A stretch of 64,000 nucleotides of DNA from Indolivaga macrotermitis (GTDB lineage: Bacteria > Bacteroidota > Bacteroidia > Bacteroidales > Dysgonomonadaceae): NCBI RefSeq assembly GCF_900128985.1, contig NZ_FQUC01000004.1, positions 219,999-283,998 on the forward strand. The letters are read 5' to 3'. Made by a program: the position numbers and the translations under genes. A model generated the notes under the pieces. It saw only the letters and a program-made list of their open reading frames with translations. It had not been told where the DNA came from and did no database searches. Numbering within the stretch: position 1 is the stretch's first letter; the number at the start of each line of letters is the position of its first letter. Below are positions 25,612 through 35,834 of this stretch, piece by piece.

Positions 25612-26409
25612 TTACTTATATTTTTCATTGGCTTCGCGAATAGATGCGCTATAGTGTTTTTGCAAATAATCAAATGCACCCTGTACTTCAACAGGTATAT
25701 CGACATGTGCTATGTAGTTTTTTCCGTTAGGTCCATACCCTTCTCCGGTATCAGCTAACCGGGGAATCTCACCCATCTGAAGATTTATAAACCGTTCTAC
25801 ATCCCAAAGCCCTTCGATATTATTATCTTCGAAACACAACTCATCCTGTTTCACTACAAGTTTAACTCTGTACGATGCAAAATTGATAAGCTCTATATTT
25901 TTATGATCCCATATTTTACGGAATCCGGCATCCATCCGAAGTTGCATCGACGAATCTTGCATGATAATAACAGATTGTAGTTTTAGTCCGCTTTCTTCAA
26001 CTACTTTCAGGGCATTGCTAACATTATTACCACAATTTGTCGATTCCCGCTCTATCAAGCATCCTTTTATACCATACTTCTTTCCGATATAGTAGGCTAT
26101 TATATCAGATTCGGCTTTTCCTTTAGTTTCGAATTCAGGGCATCTTTTGTGGATTATATATCTCAATGTATCGGTTGTATGCCCTTCACCTCCAACGATC
26201 ATCATTTTACTCGCAATACCTTCCGAAAAAGCTTGTGCCGCTAGTTCGCAACCGTATATAATGCTCGCTCCGAATAAGATCAGCAGATCGGCCTGATCTA
26301 TTCCGTATTTTTTTTGCAGCTCGCCTTTATTCAGTGCCGGGATATCACGCTTTGCCAGAAACTCGCTGATAATTTTTATTTTACAGGCTATTGCTTCTAA
26401 ATGATTCAT
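25612..26409 (-). CDS. ydcF: YdcF-family (DUF218) protein
   Basis: 265 residues, almost the same length as E. coli YdcF. Family blocks are ADLLILFGASIIYGCELAAQAF, MMIVGGEGHTTDTLR, ERESTNCGNNVSNAL and VIIMQDSSMQLRMDAGFRKIW, read in parts. YdcF binds S-adenosylmethionine in vitro in E. coli, but its role is unknown. No signal peptide or membrane helix is seen, unlike the related SanA/ElyC branch. It lies 38 bases downstream of tldD, probably on one transcript. Confidence 0.82.
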   Translation of the reverse strand: MNHLEAIACKIKIISEFLAKRDIPALNKGELQKKYGIDQADLLILFGASIIYGCELAAQAFSEGIASKMMIVGGEGHTTDTLRYIIHKRCPEFETKGKAESDIIAYYIGKKYGIKGCLIERESTNCGNNVSNALKVVEESGLKLQSVIIMQDSSMQLRMDAGFRKIWDHKNIELINFASYRVKLVVKQDELCFEDNNIEGLWDVERFINLQMGEIPRLADTGEGYGPNGKNYIAHVDIPVEVQGAFDYLQKHYSASIREANEKYK

Positions 26410-26447
26410 TGTTTATTTTATCCTTGGTGTTTTCCGGTCTATATAAA

Positions 26448-27884
26448 TTATTCGCCTCCGACTGTCAGTTTGCTTACCAAAACCGATGGCAACCCCTGCC
26501 CTACCGGTACGCTTTGTCCATCTTTACCACATGTCCAGGCGCTTTCATCTACGCGGAGATTATTTCCGACCATGGTAATATCAGCTAAAGCCTTCGGCCC
26601 GTTTCCTATAATATTGATATCCTTAATCGGTTGTGTCAGTTTTCCATTTTCTATCAGATAACCGGTTTTTACGAAAAAAGTAAAGTCCCCGGCTCCGATC
26701 TGAACTTGTCCGTTGCTGAAATTATCTACATACACACCTTGTTTAACCTGAGCAATCATATCTTCTTCGCGCGACGTGCCCGACTCCATATAAGTAACCC
26801 TCATACGGGGCATAGGCGCATATCTGAAAGATTGCCGGCGTCCGTTTCCGGTCGGATTCAGTCCGTAATATTTAGCACTGATACGATCATGAAGATAACT
26901 TTCGAGCACACCGTTACGTACGATATATGTCTTTTGACTCTCCACACCTTCATCGTCAAAGTTTATTGCACCCCGTGCATATTCGATTGTACCATCGTCA
27001 ACGACATTTATATCGGTGTTACAAATTTTCTTTCCCAGCAGGTCTGAAAAAATAGATACGTTTTTCCGGTTAAAGTCCGCTTCAAAAGCATGTCCTATAG
27101 CTTCGTGTAACAATATGCCCGAACTACCGGCACCCATCACAACAGGCATTTCACCACCCTTAGGTTTTATTGCCTTAAACATCAACGAGGTTTGCTCTAC
27201 AGCCTCCCGAGCCAGAGTTTCGATCAGATCATCATTCAGAAACTCAAATCCTTTTCGATAAGCTCTGGACGAATATCCGTTTTCGATCTTCCCATTATCT
27301 TCCATCGTACAACTGCCATACATTATGGCCATGGGTCTGTAATCCCATGTAAGAACACCCTCGGAGTTGAAGAACAGAATATAGGAGGTAGAGTCCGAAA
27401 GGCTAACCGAAGCCTTCACAACCCTTGTATCCAATTCAAAAATGCGGGAGTTTAGTTTCTCTACAAATTCTTTTTTGCTGTTTACCGATACTTCTTCCCA
27501 TGATTTTTGTATCTTGTAGTAATTTTTAAAATTGGTGCTTTCTATTTTTAAAGAATTATCATGGTGAGACATCTTTGCGATGCCCGCTGCTGTTCTTGCC
27601 GCACGAAGCATATCTTCCAATGTAGTATTTTCTACATATGCATATCCGGTCTGATCTCCAACGACTACCCGTACACCCACCCCGTAGTCGACATTGGATG
27701 ATGCTCTGTTAACTTCGCCATCGCGAAGTGCTATATTGTGGTTTATTGTATGTTCGAAAAATAAGTCGGCGTAGTCACCTCCTTTAGATAAGGATTCATT
27801 CAGGACTTTTTGTAGATCTTCGGTCGAAACTCGAAAATGGGCCAAAATATCGCTTATATTTGTAGCCTCGTTATAATGTATCAT
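26448..27884 (-). CDS. tldD: TldD-family zinc metalloprotease subunit
   Basis: 478 residues. The zinc motif HEAIGH lies near residue 262, followed by FEADFNRK, and the C-terminal CGKDGQSVPVGQGLPS contains the third zinc ligand Cys. This is the catalytic partner of TldE (19353-20678). The N-terminal half has the usual GVGVRVVVGDQTGYAYVEN block, read in part. Together they form a cage-like protease for unfolded peptides. It starts 176 bases from the divergent regulator gene. Confidence 0.93.
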   Translation of the reverse strand: MIHYNEATNISDILAHFRVSTEDLQKVLNESLSKGGDYADLFFEHTINHNIALRDGEVNRASSNVDYGVGVRVVVGDQTGYAYVENTTLEDMLRAARTAAGIAKMSHHDNSLKIESTNFKNYYKIQKSWEEVSVNSKKEFVEKLNSRIFELDTRVVKASVSLSDSTSYILFFNSEGVLTWDYRPMAIMYGSCTMEDNGKIENGYSSRAYRKGFEFLNDDLIETLAREAVEQTSLMFKAIKPKGGEMPVVMGAGSSGILLHEAIGHAFEADFNRKNVSIFSDLLGKKICNTDINVVDDGTIEYARGAINFDDEGVESQKTYIVRNGVLESYLHDRISAKYYGLNPTGNGRRQSFRYAPMPRMRVTYMESGTSREEDMIAQVKQGVYVDNFSNGQVQIGAGDFTFFVKTGYLIENGKLTQPIKDINIIGNGPKALADITMVGNNLRVDESAWTCGKDGQSVPVGQGLPSVLVSKLTVGGE

Positions 27885-28013
27885 GCATTAATAATTTCAA
27901 TGTGTAAATTTAATGCATTTTCTCGTATCTTAAAGTTTCTTTACAGAAGAAATTAGCATAGGATTTCACCTAATTGATCTATTATTGTGATAAAATCGAT
28001 ATTGAGCAAACAA

Positions 28014-28042
28014 TTGTCTCTAATTTGAGTTATTTAATTTTG
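28014..28042 (+). promoter_or_regulatory. Candidate promoter of the PUL regulator gene
   Basis: TTG (28014-28016), an 18-base gap and TAATTTTG (28035-28042). The ATG at 28060 is only 17 bases on, so the leader would be very short. Confidence 0.45.
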
Positions 28043-28059
28043 TATTCAAATCATCTCAT

Positions 28060-30861
28060 ATGAAGTTCTCATATATAAAGGTTATCTGTACACTGCTTAT
28101 ACTAAACGTCTGCTGGATTGATCTGCATGCCAGCAATCCCAACATTATCAACTTCAACCGTTCCGATTATAGCGCCGGAAATAAGAACTGGTCTATCTCG
28201 GAAGATGATAAAGGGATCATTTATATAGGTAACGATCTCGGATTGCTTGAGTTCGACGGTATAGAATGGTCTTTATATAAAACATCCAGAAGCGAACTCA
28301 TCAGAGCAGTGTATGCCGCTTCCAACAAACTAATCTTCACCGGAGGATACGAAGAATTCGGGGTATGGAGCCGCGATGTCAGCGGAAAACTCCAATATAC
28401 CTCCTTGAGTTCATTGCTGCCCAAAGGCGCTATGCATAACGATGATATCTGGAGAATATGGGAAAAAGACAGGCTGATCTATTTCCAATCATTCAGCGGA
28501 ATATATATCTACGATTTACAAAAAGTGCATCAGTTGCCCCAAAGTAAAATAATTTTGCTTCTGAATAAAGTTTATAATGAATTGTGGATACAGGAAATGG
28601 CAGGAAGCCTCTTCCGGGTGAACAAAGATAGTTACGAAGAAATTCCGGGAAGTGAGATATTCTCAAAGACGGAAGTAAAATCAATACTGCCAACCAAGGA
28701 TAAAAAATACATCATATCGACCACTACTATGGGAATCTATATATATGATGGTAAAGAATTCCTGCCTTGGAATACTTCTGACGAACTGAAAACGAGCAAT
28801 ATAAACTGTGGCATATACAGTAAATCGGGTAATTATTTCTTTGGAACAATACTCAACGGGATATATGAAATATCTCCAACGGGTAAGATCGTAAACCATT
28901 TTAATACCGAAACTTATTTAAACAACAACACAGTACTCTCATTATACGAAGATAGCGCCAATAATATCTGGGCCGGATTAGACCGGGGTGTATCGTGCAT
29001 ACAATACATCAACGGAATAAGCTGCTTTACAGACCCTTCGGGAACAATCGGAGCAGTATATTCTGCCGCGTTATACAACAATAAATTATTTATAGGTACC
29101 AATCAGGGCGTATATTATATCGATAAGCACGAACTTTCGAGCATGGATGCTATCCGTAAATTTAAATTCATACCTCAAATTGACGGACAGGTCTGGAGTC
29201 TGGCTGTTATTGGTAATAAATTATACTGCGCACATAACCAAGGTATATATACTATAGATGAGCAAATGAACATTGCTTACCCTTACCCATTGCATACAGG
29301 GGTGTTCACCATAAAGCCATCCGGAAACAATATCCTTTTAGGAACTTATACCGGCTTAAAGGTTGTAGATATAAAAACAGGTACTATCAAACAAGTAGAA
29401 AATCTTTCGGAACCGATTGACAGAGTCGAAGACGACCATGCGGGAAACATATGGCTTCAACATATGAATAAAGGAGTCTACAGGGGGCGAGAATATAACG
29501 ACTTCTCGCGTACCACAATTCTGGAATATATAGGCACCGATACTTACGATACTATACCTTACAAGCTCAAGCTATTCAAGATAGGCGGACGCATAGCCTT
29601 TCTAGGAAAAGATAAATTTTACACATATGACGACATAAACGGGCGGATCGTACCGGAACCTACCCTCGATAAGACCTTTAACGGTATACCGAATCTAAAA
29701 AATGTAGTAAATATATCACCTGACCAATTCTGGATTATCGGAGATAAGCTGATCTATAATGTGAAATACATTGAACAAAATTCGCGTATCACTTCGATTA
29801 TCGATATAGGATACAAAAACTTTTCGATGGTCGACAATTATGAAAACATCGTATCACTGAATGACAGTATTAGTTTTATCTGTCTTGATAACGGTTTTTT
29901 GATTTGCTCTAACTTTCTTACTCAGCAGGTGGAGGAAGTACCGGTACCTTACATCAAATCGATCAGGATATCTAAATCGGACGGTAGCTTTATACATCTG
30001 GGAAGGAACAACTCCCGGATTAATTACTCCTATAATACAATCTCTTTCAAGTTTACGGCACACGGTACTTTCAGCCGTAACATTACTTTTCAGTATCAGT
30101 TATCAGGATTGTCGGATGAATGGAAAACAATAGATAAAGACAATGAGATTACCTTCGAACGGTTGGCACAAGGCGACTACACATTTATGATACGGTCGAT
30201 AAACCGGTACGGACAAACTTCTCCGGAAGTAGTATTTGAATTCGAAATCCTTCCTGTTTGGTATCAATCGAAATGGGCTATCCTTGTATATATACTGTTT
30301 ACAATACTATTATTCGCAGCTGTAACAAAGTATATTCAATACAGATACAACAAAATACATATCAGAAAACTACGACTGCTGGAATCGAAACGCCTGAGCA
30401 TGATGAATGAGGAACTGCAACAGCAAGTGGAAGAAAAGAATGCGGAACTTCTGACTCAAACTTCATCAATTATCCAGCGCAACGAAATTATCATAGGTAT
30501 TAAAAACGAAGTCGAAGACTTTTTCAGAAAACAAAATAACAAATCACTGCAGCCCCTGTATCAAAAAATATCTGCGGCTTTGAGCAGCGACCTCGATGCA
30601 GAGGAAGACTGGAAAATGTTCCTTATCAAATTCGAACAAAAACATACCAACTTCTTTAAGAAATTAAAAGAAATATATCCACAGCTTACTTCAAATGATC
30701 TGAAACTTTGTGCTTGCCTGAGGCTAAATCTCGACTCGAAAGAAATAGCATCACTGATGAACATTTCTGTCCGTGCAGTCGAAAATAACAGGTCGAGGCT
30801 CAGAAAAAAGCTGGATATCCCACAGAACCAACATTTGAGCGACTTCTTTTTACAATTTTAA
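28060..30861 (+). CDS. Membrane-spanning propeller/triple-Tyr regulator with LuxR-type DNA-binding domain
   Basis: 933 residues. Signal peptide or anchor (1-25), a long periplasmic propeller of two-component-regulator repeats (about 30-640, with units such as IWAGLDRGVSCI and LFIGTNQGVYYI), a triple-Tyr domain (about 655-725, FQYQLSGLSDEW, YTFMIRSINRYG), a membrane helix (about 735-760), a coiled coil (770-810), and a C-terminal helix-turn-helix (about 865-930, KLCACLRLNLDSKEIASLM in part and RAVENNRSRLRKKL). No kinase or receiver is present, so it probably senses sugar outside and binds DNA directly. It sits just upstream of susC and is the likely regulator of this locus. Confidence 0.85.
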   Translation: MKFSYIKVICTLLILNVCWIDLHASNPNIINFNRSDYSAGNKNWSISEDDKGIIYIGNDLGLLEFDGIEWSLYKTSRSELIRAVYAASNKLIFTGGYEEFGVWSRDVSGKLQYTSLSSLLPKGAMHNDDIWRIWEKDRLIYFQSFSGIYIYDLQKVHQLPQSKIILLLNKVYNELWIQEMAGSLFRVNKDSYEEIPGSEIFSKTEVKSILPTKDKKYIISTTTMGIYIYDGKEFLPWNTSDELKTSNINCGIYSKSGNYFFGTILNGIYEISPTGKIVNHFNTETYLNNNTVLSLYEDSANNIWAGLDRGVSCIQYINGISCFTDPSGTIGAVYSAALYNNKLFIGTNQGVYYIDKHELSSMDAIRKFKFIPQIDGQVWSLAVIGNKLYCAHNQGIYTIDEQMNIAYPYPLHTGVFTIKPSGNNILLGTYTGLKVVDIKTGTIKQVENLSEPIDRVEDDHAGNIWLQHMNKGVYRGREYNDFSRTTILEYIGTDTYDTIPYKLKLFKIGGRIAFLGKDKFYTYDDINGRIVPEPTLDKTFNGIPNLKNVVNISPDQFWIIGDKLIYNVKYIEQNSRITSIIDIGYKNFSMVDNYENIVSLNDSISFICLDNGFLICSNFLTQQVEEVPVPYIKSIRISKSDGSFIHLGRNNSRINYSYNTISFKFTAHGTFSRNITFQYQLSGLSDEWKTIDKDNEITFERLAQGDYTFMIRSINRYGQTSPEVVFEFEILPVWYQSKWAILVYILFTILLFAAVTKYIQYRYNKIHIRKLRLLESKRLSMMNEELQQQVEEKNAELLTQTSSIIQRNEIIIGIKNEVEDFFRKQNNKSLQPLYQKISAALSSDLDAEEDWKMFLIKFEQKHTNFFKKLKEIYPQLTSNDLKLCACLRLNLDSKEIASLMNISVRAVENNRSRLRKKLDIPQNQHLSDFFLQF

Positions 30862-30882
30862 AAAAATCTAATTTTCAACAAA

Positions 30883-30903
30883 TTACCTCCACATGAGAGG
30901 TAA
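30883..30903. promoter_or_regulatory. Inverted repeat between regulator and susC
   Basis: TTACCTC (30883-30889) and GAGGTAA (30897-30903) are perfect inverted repeats 7 bases apart, 22 bases after the regulator stop. No T-run follows, so an operator is as likely as a weak terminator. A further GTGAGGT lies at 30906-30912. Confidence 0.4.
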
Positions 30904-30960
30904 CTGTGAGGTGCATTATTTGTTAAAAACATATAGTGGTGAGTTTGTTATGAGTAACTT

Positions 30961-30994
30961 TTTTTAAGGATTGCTTGTTACTATTTTACATTTG
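30961..30994 (+). promoter_or_regulatory. Candidate susC promoter
   Basis: TACATTTG (30987-30994) matches TAnnTTTG; the -33 position holds a T run (30961-30965) rather than TTTG. It implies a leader of about 120 bases before the ATG at 31122. Confidence 0.5.
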
Positions 30995-31121
30995 TTTCGA
31001 ATCTAGTCCCAAAATGGATTTAAACAATTTACTAACTAATCAAATCTTTAAACCTAGTACATTTTGAGACAATGATCGAATAAATTCTATCATTAAACAA
31101 ACTAGTAAATCAAACAAAACC

Positions 31122-34100
31122 ATGAAAGAAAACAAATCAATCCCTAAGACAGGTGTTTGGAAAAAGTATTTTCTTTTTCTTTTCTTTACTTTCTCGGTCG
31201 GGCTTCTTGGAGCTTTTGCTCAAACAAAGGTGTCAGGTACTGTTACCGACGCATCGAAAGAACCGCTCCCAGGGGTAAGTGTCGTTGTTAAAGGTACTAC
31301 TAACGGTACTATTACTGACATCGACGGAAAATACACTATCAACGCCCAACAATCTGACGTGTTGGAGTTCTCATTCTTAGGAATGAAAAACCAAAGTGTG
31401 ACGGTAGGTGGACGAACCACTATTAATGTTATCCTTGAAGATGATACCCATTTACTAACCGAAACTGTTGTTATCGGTTATGGTACTGCCAAGAAAGCAG
31501 ACTTAACAGGTTCTATCGGAAGTGTAACTGCTGATGTGATCATGAAACAGCCTGCTCTAAGCCCTGTTCAATCGGTTCAAGGTAAGCTACCCGGGGTAAG
31601 TATTATCAGTAACGATGCTCCGGGATCAACTCCGAGTATTGCTATACGTGGTCTTGGTACCGCACTTGGTGGACGTGACCCTCTGTATGTAGTAGACGGA
31701 TTTCCGGTTGACGATATCAGAAATATCAGTTCATCCGACATCCTTTCAATGGACATCTTGAAAGATGCTTCTTCGGCCTCTATCTATGGTTTGAGAGCTG
31801 CTAATGGTGTTGTCCTTATCACAACTAAAAAAGGACGCGAAGGTGCAGCTAAAATCAGCGTAGAATCTTACGTGGGTATCAAGTCTATCCTGAAAAAGGT
31901 GAAGATGGCTAATGCATCTCAGTATATTGAGTACTTCAATCAAAATCAGGATGTATTGGGTGCATATCATCTGGCACCTGCAAGTGAACAGGCTTATAAT
32001 ACTGATTGGTACGACGAATTGATTAAAACAGCTATCACTACAAATAACGTTGTATCGTTATCAGGTGGTGGAAAAAATGTCGATTATTTCGTCAGCTATA
32101 ACTTCTACGATGAAGGCGGTATATTAGACGGACAGAACTACCAACGTTCTACTATCCGTAATAATAATACATACAAATTCTTCAACGATCGTTTGAAATT
32201 CAGCCAAAACATGAATATATCTTTTTCTAACGAAGATATCAAACCATATGGCGCGTTCAATGAAGCATACCGTCAATCTCCACTTGTTCCTACAAAATAT
32301 GCAAATGGCAGATACGGAGCATCATTCGTAAACAAAACAACCGGAGTTGTAGGTTACGAAGGTAACACAGGAGACGAAATCGGTAAACTGAATTCAATTG
32401 GTAACCCTCTTCTTACTCTTGACAATGCAAATCAAAGAAGAAAAACCCTAACTATACAAGGAGGTATCGAAGGTGAATTTAAACTAACAGACTTTTTGAA
32501 AGTTAACTCTCGTTTCGGTGCTACTAAATATTACAGCAAAGACCGTCAGTTTACTGATGTTAGAAACGCTTGGTTAAATGCCGACCCTCGCAGAACTGAT
32601 TCTGAATTTGATGCATTGAAAGAAGCAAATCCTTCTGTTACAACATATGCTAACAACTCTTTGAGACTTGAAGATATCGAAACTTACCGTTGGGTATGGG
32701 AAGGCTTCCTTACATTTAACAAGAAGTTCGACAAACACACTATCGATGCGGTAGCAGGTCTTTCACGCGAAAAGATTGGTGTTGGTGATATCACAACATT
32801 GAAAGGTTATGATGTTCCTGCAAAAAGCCAATACTGGAACATAGGTATGGCATCTGACGCTTATACTAACGAGGTTAGTCAATATTCGTATACTCCAAGA
32901 ACTCTGGCTTCTTACTTCGGACGTATTCAGTATAACTTCGATAACAAATATTATGTAACCGGAACAATAAGAAGAGACGGTTCAAGTACCTTCAGAGAAG
33001 GTGGCGACTATTGGGCAACATTCCCTTCTTTCGGTTTAGGATGGACTATCTCTAACGAAGATTTCATGAGTAATGTTAAGTTCCTTGATTATTTGAAACT
33101 TAGAGGTAACTGGGGTAAACTAGGTAACCAAAATGTGCCAATAAATGTATCGCAGATATTAACTAATCCGGGATCAAGCAATAATAATTACAACTATGTT
33201 TTCGGATCGGATCAAGGTCTTGTATTCGGATCGGCATTCGGAACACCAGCTGTACCTATGTCTTGGGAGGTTACTCGTGAATGGGGTCTCGGAACAGATT
33301 TCACTCTTTTTGATAACAGATTGAGCGGTAATTTCGATTACTATAACAAAACCAATACCAACGCAATCCTGAAAGTAACTCCTACCCTTAACTCTCCTTA
33401 TGAAGATAACTTCTATGCACACGGTGCTAAAGTTAGAAACAGTGGTATCGAAGCAGCTCTTGCATGGAGCGATAAATTCGGTGATGGATGGACTTACGAA
33501 ATCGGAGTAAACTACTCTCACAATACTAACAAAGTAGTATCGGTAGTTCCTACTTACGACGGTGCAACCGGAGGTAGCCTTGCGGATGGTGAAATCACAA
33601 AACGTCTGCAAAAAGGACAACCTATCTACGGATGGTGGATGCTAGAAGCTGACGGAATTTGGCAAAACCAAGCAGAAATTGACGATCCTAATAATGCGAA
33701 AAAGGGTTCTCCTAAACCTGGTCATATCAGATATAAAGACCAAAATGGCGATGGAGAGATTGACGATAGAGATAAAAAATTCTTTGGATCTTATCTACCA
33801 ACTTACAACTATGGTATCCACTTAGGTTTAGGTTATAAAAATTTCGATTTCAGTATTGATGGTTACGGAGTTGGTGGAAATAAGATCTACAATGGTTTGA
33901 AACACGGTAGAATAGATGGTGGAGAAAACATCACTTACGATACTTACAAAAACAGATGGAGAGGCGAAGGTACAAGCAACTCTAATCCGGGTGCTAACAG
34001 AGATTCTTACGCATCAAGTTATTTCCTTGAAAGTGGTGCTTTCTTCCGTGTGAATAACATCACATTAGGATATACCTTCAATGACCTTGTATTCTCCGGA

Positions 34101-34295
34101 TCAAGATTAAGACTGTATTTCACTGCTCAAAATCCATTTATCATCACAGGATACTCTGGATTCTCTCCTGAAATTTCGGGATACTCAACAGATCCTACTA
34201 TCTCGAACGGAGACCCTAGCGGTACAGCCGGTATCGAATTAGCAGCATATCCGTCTACCCGTAACTTTATTTTTGGTGTTAATCTATCATTCTAA
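31122..34295 (+). CDS. susC: SusC/RagA-family TonB-linked outer-membrane transporter
   Basis: 1057 residues. Signal peptide (cut near AFAQ, residue 34), carboxypeptidase-like domain (35-115, VSGTVTDASKEPLPGVSVVV in part), a TETVVIGYGTAKK TonB-box-like stretch, a plug (125-235, IRGLGTALGGRDPLYVVDGFP in part, ANGVVLITTKKG) and a large barrel ending in NLSF. It moves oligosaccharides across the outer membrane with the SusD partner encoded 23 bases downstream. The downstream enzymes suggest beta-1,2-glucan fragments as cargo. Confidence 0.95.
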   Translation: MKENKSIPKTGVWKKYFLFLFFTFSVGLLGAFAQTKVSGTVTDASKEPLPGVSVVVKGTTNGTITDIDGKYTINAQQSDVLEFSFLGMKNQSVTVGGRTTINVILEDDTHLLTETVVIGYGTAKKADLTGSIGSVTADVIMKQPALSPVQSVQGKLPGVSIISNDAPGSTPSIAIRGLGTALGGRDPLYVVDGFPVDDIRNISSSDILSMDILKDASSASIYGLRAANGVVLITTKKGREGAAKISVESYVGIKSILKKVKMANASQYIEYFNQNQDVLGAYHLAPASEQAYNTDWYDELIKTAITTNNVVSLSGGGKNVDYFVSYNFYDEGGILDGQNYQRSTIRNNNTYKFFNDRLKFSQNMNISFSNEDIKPYGAFNEAYRQSPLVPTKYANGRYGASFVNKTTGVVGYEGNTGDEIGKLNSIGNPLLTLDNANQRRKTLTIQGGIEGEFKLTDFLKVNSRFGATKYYSKDRQFTDVRNAWLNADPRRTDSEFDALKEANPSVTTYANNSLRLEDIETYRWVWEGFLTFNKKFDKHTIDAVAGLSREKIGVGDITTLKGYDVPAKSQYWNIGMASDAYTNEVSQYSYTPRTLASYFGRIQYNFDNKYYVTGTIRRDGSSTFREGGDYWATFPSFGLGWTISNEDFMSNVKFLDYLKLRGNWGKLGNQNVPINVSQILTNPGSSNNNYNYVFGSDQGLVFGSAFGTPAVPMSWEVTREWGLGTDFTLFDNRLSGNFDYYNKTNTNAILKVTPTLNSPYEDNFYAHGAKVRNSGIEAALAWSDKFGDGWTYEIGVNYSHNTNKVVSVVPTYDGATGGSLADGEITKRLQKGQPIYGWWMLEADGIWQNQAEIDDPNNAKKGSPKPGHIRYKDQNGDGEIDDRDKKFFGSYLPTYNYGIHLGLGYKNFDFSIDGYGVGGNKIYNGLKHGRIDGGENITYDTYKNRWRGEGTSNSNPGANRDSYASSYFLESGAFFRVNNITLGYTFNDLVFSGSRLRLYFTAQNPFIITGYSGFSPEISGYSTDPTISNGDPSGTAGIELAAYPSTRNFIFGVNLSF

Positions 34296-34318
34296 AAACG
34301 ACTTAAATAAAACGAATC

Positions 34319-35737
34319 ATGAAAAAAATATATATAGGAATACTATCGATACTAAGTCTGGCTTTTCTGTCAGGATGTAGCGACTTCCTTAATCCCGATT
34401 CCAGAGAAAAGGTAGACGCTGGGGATAGTGATGAAGTATATACTCCCGAGATGTTTATAAACGGTACCTATGGTATGTTTACCGACTGGGATTATGCATT
34501 CTCTTATCTGGCTATAACAGATATGGTTTCTGATAATTCAGATAAAGGGAGTTCTCCTGGTGACCCCGGAGGTGACAAACAATTATTCGATGACCTGACA
34601 TATACAAGTACTGCAGGATCGTTGGAGTCTATGTGGAAACGTTGGTATAAAACAATCGGACGCGCGACTCAGGCTATCGAATATACTGAAAGCTACGGTT
34701 TAACTGACGCTGCTTATAAAAACAGGTTGATAGGTGAAGCTAAATTCTTAAGAGCTCTTTGTTACTTCTATTTAGTGAGAGGATGGGGTGATATTCCAAT
34801 TCAGGATAAAGACCTTAGTACAAGAGCTCCTAAAGAAGAAGTGTATGCTTACATAGAGCAAGACTTGTTGGATGCAATCGATGTCCTTCCTGCGAAGAAT
34901 GAATATGCAAGCAAAGACCTTGGACGTGCAACCAAAGGTGCAGCACAAGGGCTATTATCAAAAGTATATTTGTACCAAAGCAAATGGCAACAGGCATATG
35001 ATTATGCAACTACTGTAGCTAACTCAGGTATCTACGGACTGGAAGCTGATTACGGAACTGTTTGGCGTGCTTCTACCGAGAACGGTATCGAATCGTTGTT
35101 CGAGATACAAGCCAGAGGTGAATCTATCGCTCACGGTGTGCAACAATACTCTCAGACACAAGGTGCCCGTGGTGAAACCGGTTGGGGATGGGGATTCAAT
35201 ACTCCTTCTCAAAACTTATTGGATGCTTTCAACGCAGCAGGTGACGTAGTACGTCGTGATGCAACTATCATCTTCAGAAATTCTACACTGTGGGACGGAA
35301 GAGTTGTAGGTGCCACCGAAAATCCGATGTATAACTACAAAGCTTATTCAAGTGCAAATGCAGGATCGGATGATACTGATAAAAACATCCGTATGCTTCG
35401 TATGGCTGAAGTTTACCTGATCCAAGCTGAAGCTGCAAATGAACTGGGAAAAACAAGTGAAGCTCTTACAGCTTTGAATAAAGTACGTACCAGAGTAAAA
35501 TTGGCTAACGTAACTACAACCAATAAAGATGACTTACGTAAAGCTATCTGGAACGAACGCCGTCTAGAACTTGCTATGGAGCACGACCGTTGGGCAGACC
35601 TGATCCGTACCGGACAAGCTGCTGAAGCAATGGCTAAAGCAGGTAAAACATTTGTTGTTGGCAAACACGAGTTGTTCCCGATTCCTAATAAACAAATATT
35701 GGAAGTTCCGACCATCACTCAGAACCCGGGTTGGTAA
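34319..35737 (+). CDS. susD: SusD/RagB-family surface glycan-binding lipoprotein
   Basis: 472 residues. The lipobox LSGC places Cys near residue 20, followed by an acidic export signal (SDFLNPD). Family blocks are the helical TPR-like fold with AKFLRALCYFYLVRGWGDIP in part, and a C-terminal IWNERRLELAMEHDRWADLIRTG in part with FPIPNKQILEVP. It forms the lid of the SusC pore. Translation is probably coupled to susC. It is followed by a hairpin before the GH3 gene. Confidence 0.95.
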   Translation: MKKIYIGILSILSLAFLSGCSDFLNPDSREKVDAGDSDEVYTPEMFINGTYGMFTDWDYAFSYLAITDMVSDNSDKGSSPGDPGGDKQLFDDLTYTSTAGSLESMWKRWYKTIGRATQAIEYTESYGLTDAAYKNRLIGEAKFLRALCYFYLVRGWGDIPIQDKDLSTRAPKEEVYAYIEQDLLDAIDVLPAKNEYASKDLGRATKGAAQGLLSKVYLYQSKWQQAYDYATTVANSGIYGLEADYGTVWRASTENGIESLFEIQARGESIAHGVQQYSQTQGARGETGWGWGFNTPSQNLLDAFNAAGDVVRRDATIIFRNSTLWDGRVVGATENPMYNYKAYSSANAGSDDTDKNIRMLRMAEVYLIQAEAANELGKTSEALTALNKVRTRVKLANVTTTNKDDLRKAIWNERRLELAMEHDRWADLIRTGQAAEAMAKAGKTFVVGKHELFPIPNKQILEVPTITQNPGW

Positions 35738-35780
35738 TAAGAACTTCTGGAATAAAAGACAGAGTTTATTTATAAATGAT

Positions 35781-35820
35781 AAAAGTATTGCACTTGGATA
35801 ATACTGAGTGCAATACTTTT
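35781..35820 (+). terminator. Strong hairpin between susD and GH3 gene
   Basis: AAAAGTATTGCACT (35781-35794) and AGTGCAATACTTTT (35807-35820) are a perfect 14-base-pair stem with a 12-base loop. It ends 14 bases before the GH3 ATG. The T-run is only the stem's own TTTT, so partial termination or transcript stabilisation of susCD are both possible. Confidence 0.65.
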
Positions 35821-35834
35821 GAAACTATAGAATC

